From the NCBI GenBank assembly GCA_003164075.1, contig PLRZ01000414.1, positions 627-6,635 of the forward strand: a stretch of 6,009 bases of DNA, read 5' to 3'. Shown piece after piece: positions 5,970 through 6,009 of this stretch. The notes beneath the pieces are model-generated. The model was given only the letters and a program-made list of their open reading frames with translations, was not told where the DNA came from and ran no database searches. The translations under genes and the position numbers were made by a program. Each line of letters begins with the position of its first letter. The stretch's first letter is position 1. This DNA is from Bryobacterales bacterium. Lineage in GTDB: Bacteria > Acidobacteriota > Terriglobia > Bryobacterales > Bryobacteraceae.

Positions 5970-6009
5970 GCCCGCGCTGAATTCGGCCCGCTGCTCGAAT
6001 AGGATCGAG

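Larger units (their letters stand above)
5778..6009. other. Right-hand region without a convincing gene
   Basis: These 232 bases lie upstream of the methyltransferase and should contain its promoter, but no clear -35/-10 pair is visible. On the - strand TATACT at 5896-5891 is a fair -10 box without a good -35, about 145 bases from the ATG. The region also holds the two inverted repeats listed separately, a CCCGATCTCGGG dyad (5912-5923), and short open frames on both strands, none with a good start and ribosome binding site. Confidence 0.5.

Noticed and set aside
5932..6009. ATG-initiated frame open to the right edge (begins MSPEVGQAVLACPP)
   Set aside because: Its only purine-rich upstream sequence abuts the ATG, it consists largely of the GC-rich palindrome, and it is only 26 codons long within the window.
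1..6009. CRISPR arrays, tRNA or rRNA genes, insertion sequences, integrase or attachment sites
   Set aside because: I looked and saw no regularly spaced repeats, cloverleaf-like sequence, transposase or integrase motifs, or flanking direct repeats.

Overview
The window looks like a chromosomal stretch of a high-GC bacterium. It carries three housekeeping-type genes, then a compact two-gene type II restriction-modification (R-M) module of lower GC. The actinobacterial-like ferrochelatase, the GT-C/TPR membrane protein and the overall base composition would fit an Acidobacteria-like (Solibacter/Bryobacter-type) genome. That is inference: nothing here is taxonomically decisive.

Left part (1-1201). 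A possible 3' end of an upstream gene overlaps the ATG of a ferrochelatase gene (84-1076, + strand) by the pattern ATGA. The ferrochelatase ends in a Cys-rich tail that, with one internal Cys, suggests a [2Fe-2S] cluster. A GC-rich hairpin with a T-rich tail (1083-1126) follows it as an intrinsic terminator.

Middle part (1199-3668). An EVE-domain protein (- strand) and a 678-residue TMTC-like membrane protein with C-terminal TPRs (+ strand) are divergent. Their start codons are only 22 bases apart, across an AT-rich spot.

Right part (3669-6009). On the - strand a D12-class adenine-N6 DNA methyltransferase (5747-4533) is followed with no spacer (TGA-ATG) by a DpnII/MboI-like PD-(D/E)XK restriction endonuclease (4532-3696). 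The methyltransferase has a good ribosome binding site; the endonuclease has none visible and probably depends on translational coupling, so protection is made before cleavage activity. The pair ends 27 bases from the TMTC-like stop codon, in convergent orientation. Its GC is about 45-60% in hand-counted samples against about 60-70% in the other genes, which suggests horizontal acquisition. The last 230 bases hold no convincing gene, but contain two inverted repeats and a short start-less frame of protein-like composition.

No wholly new system is evident. The most noteworthy item is the R-M pair, whose combination of endonuclease and long, N-terminally extended methyltransferase leaves the recognition site open.
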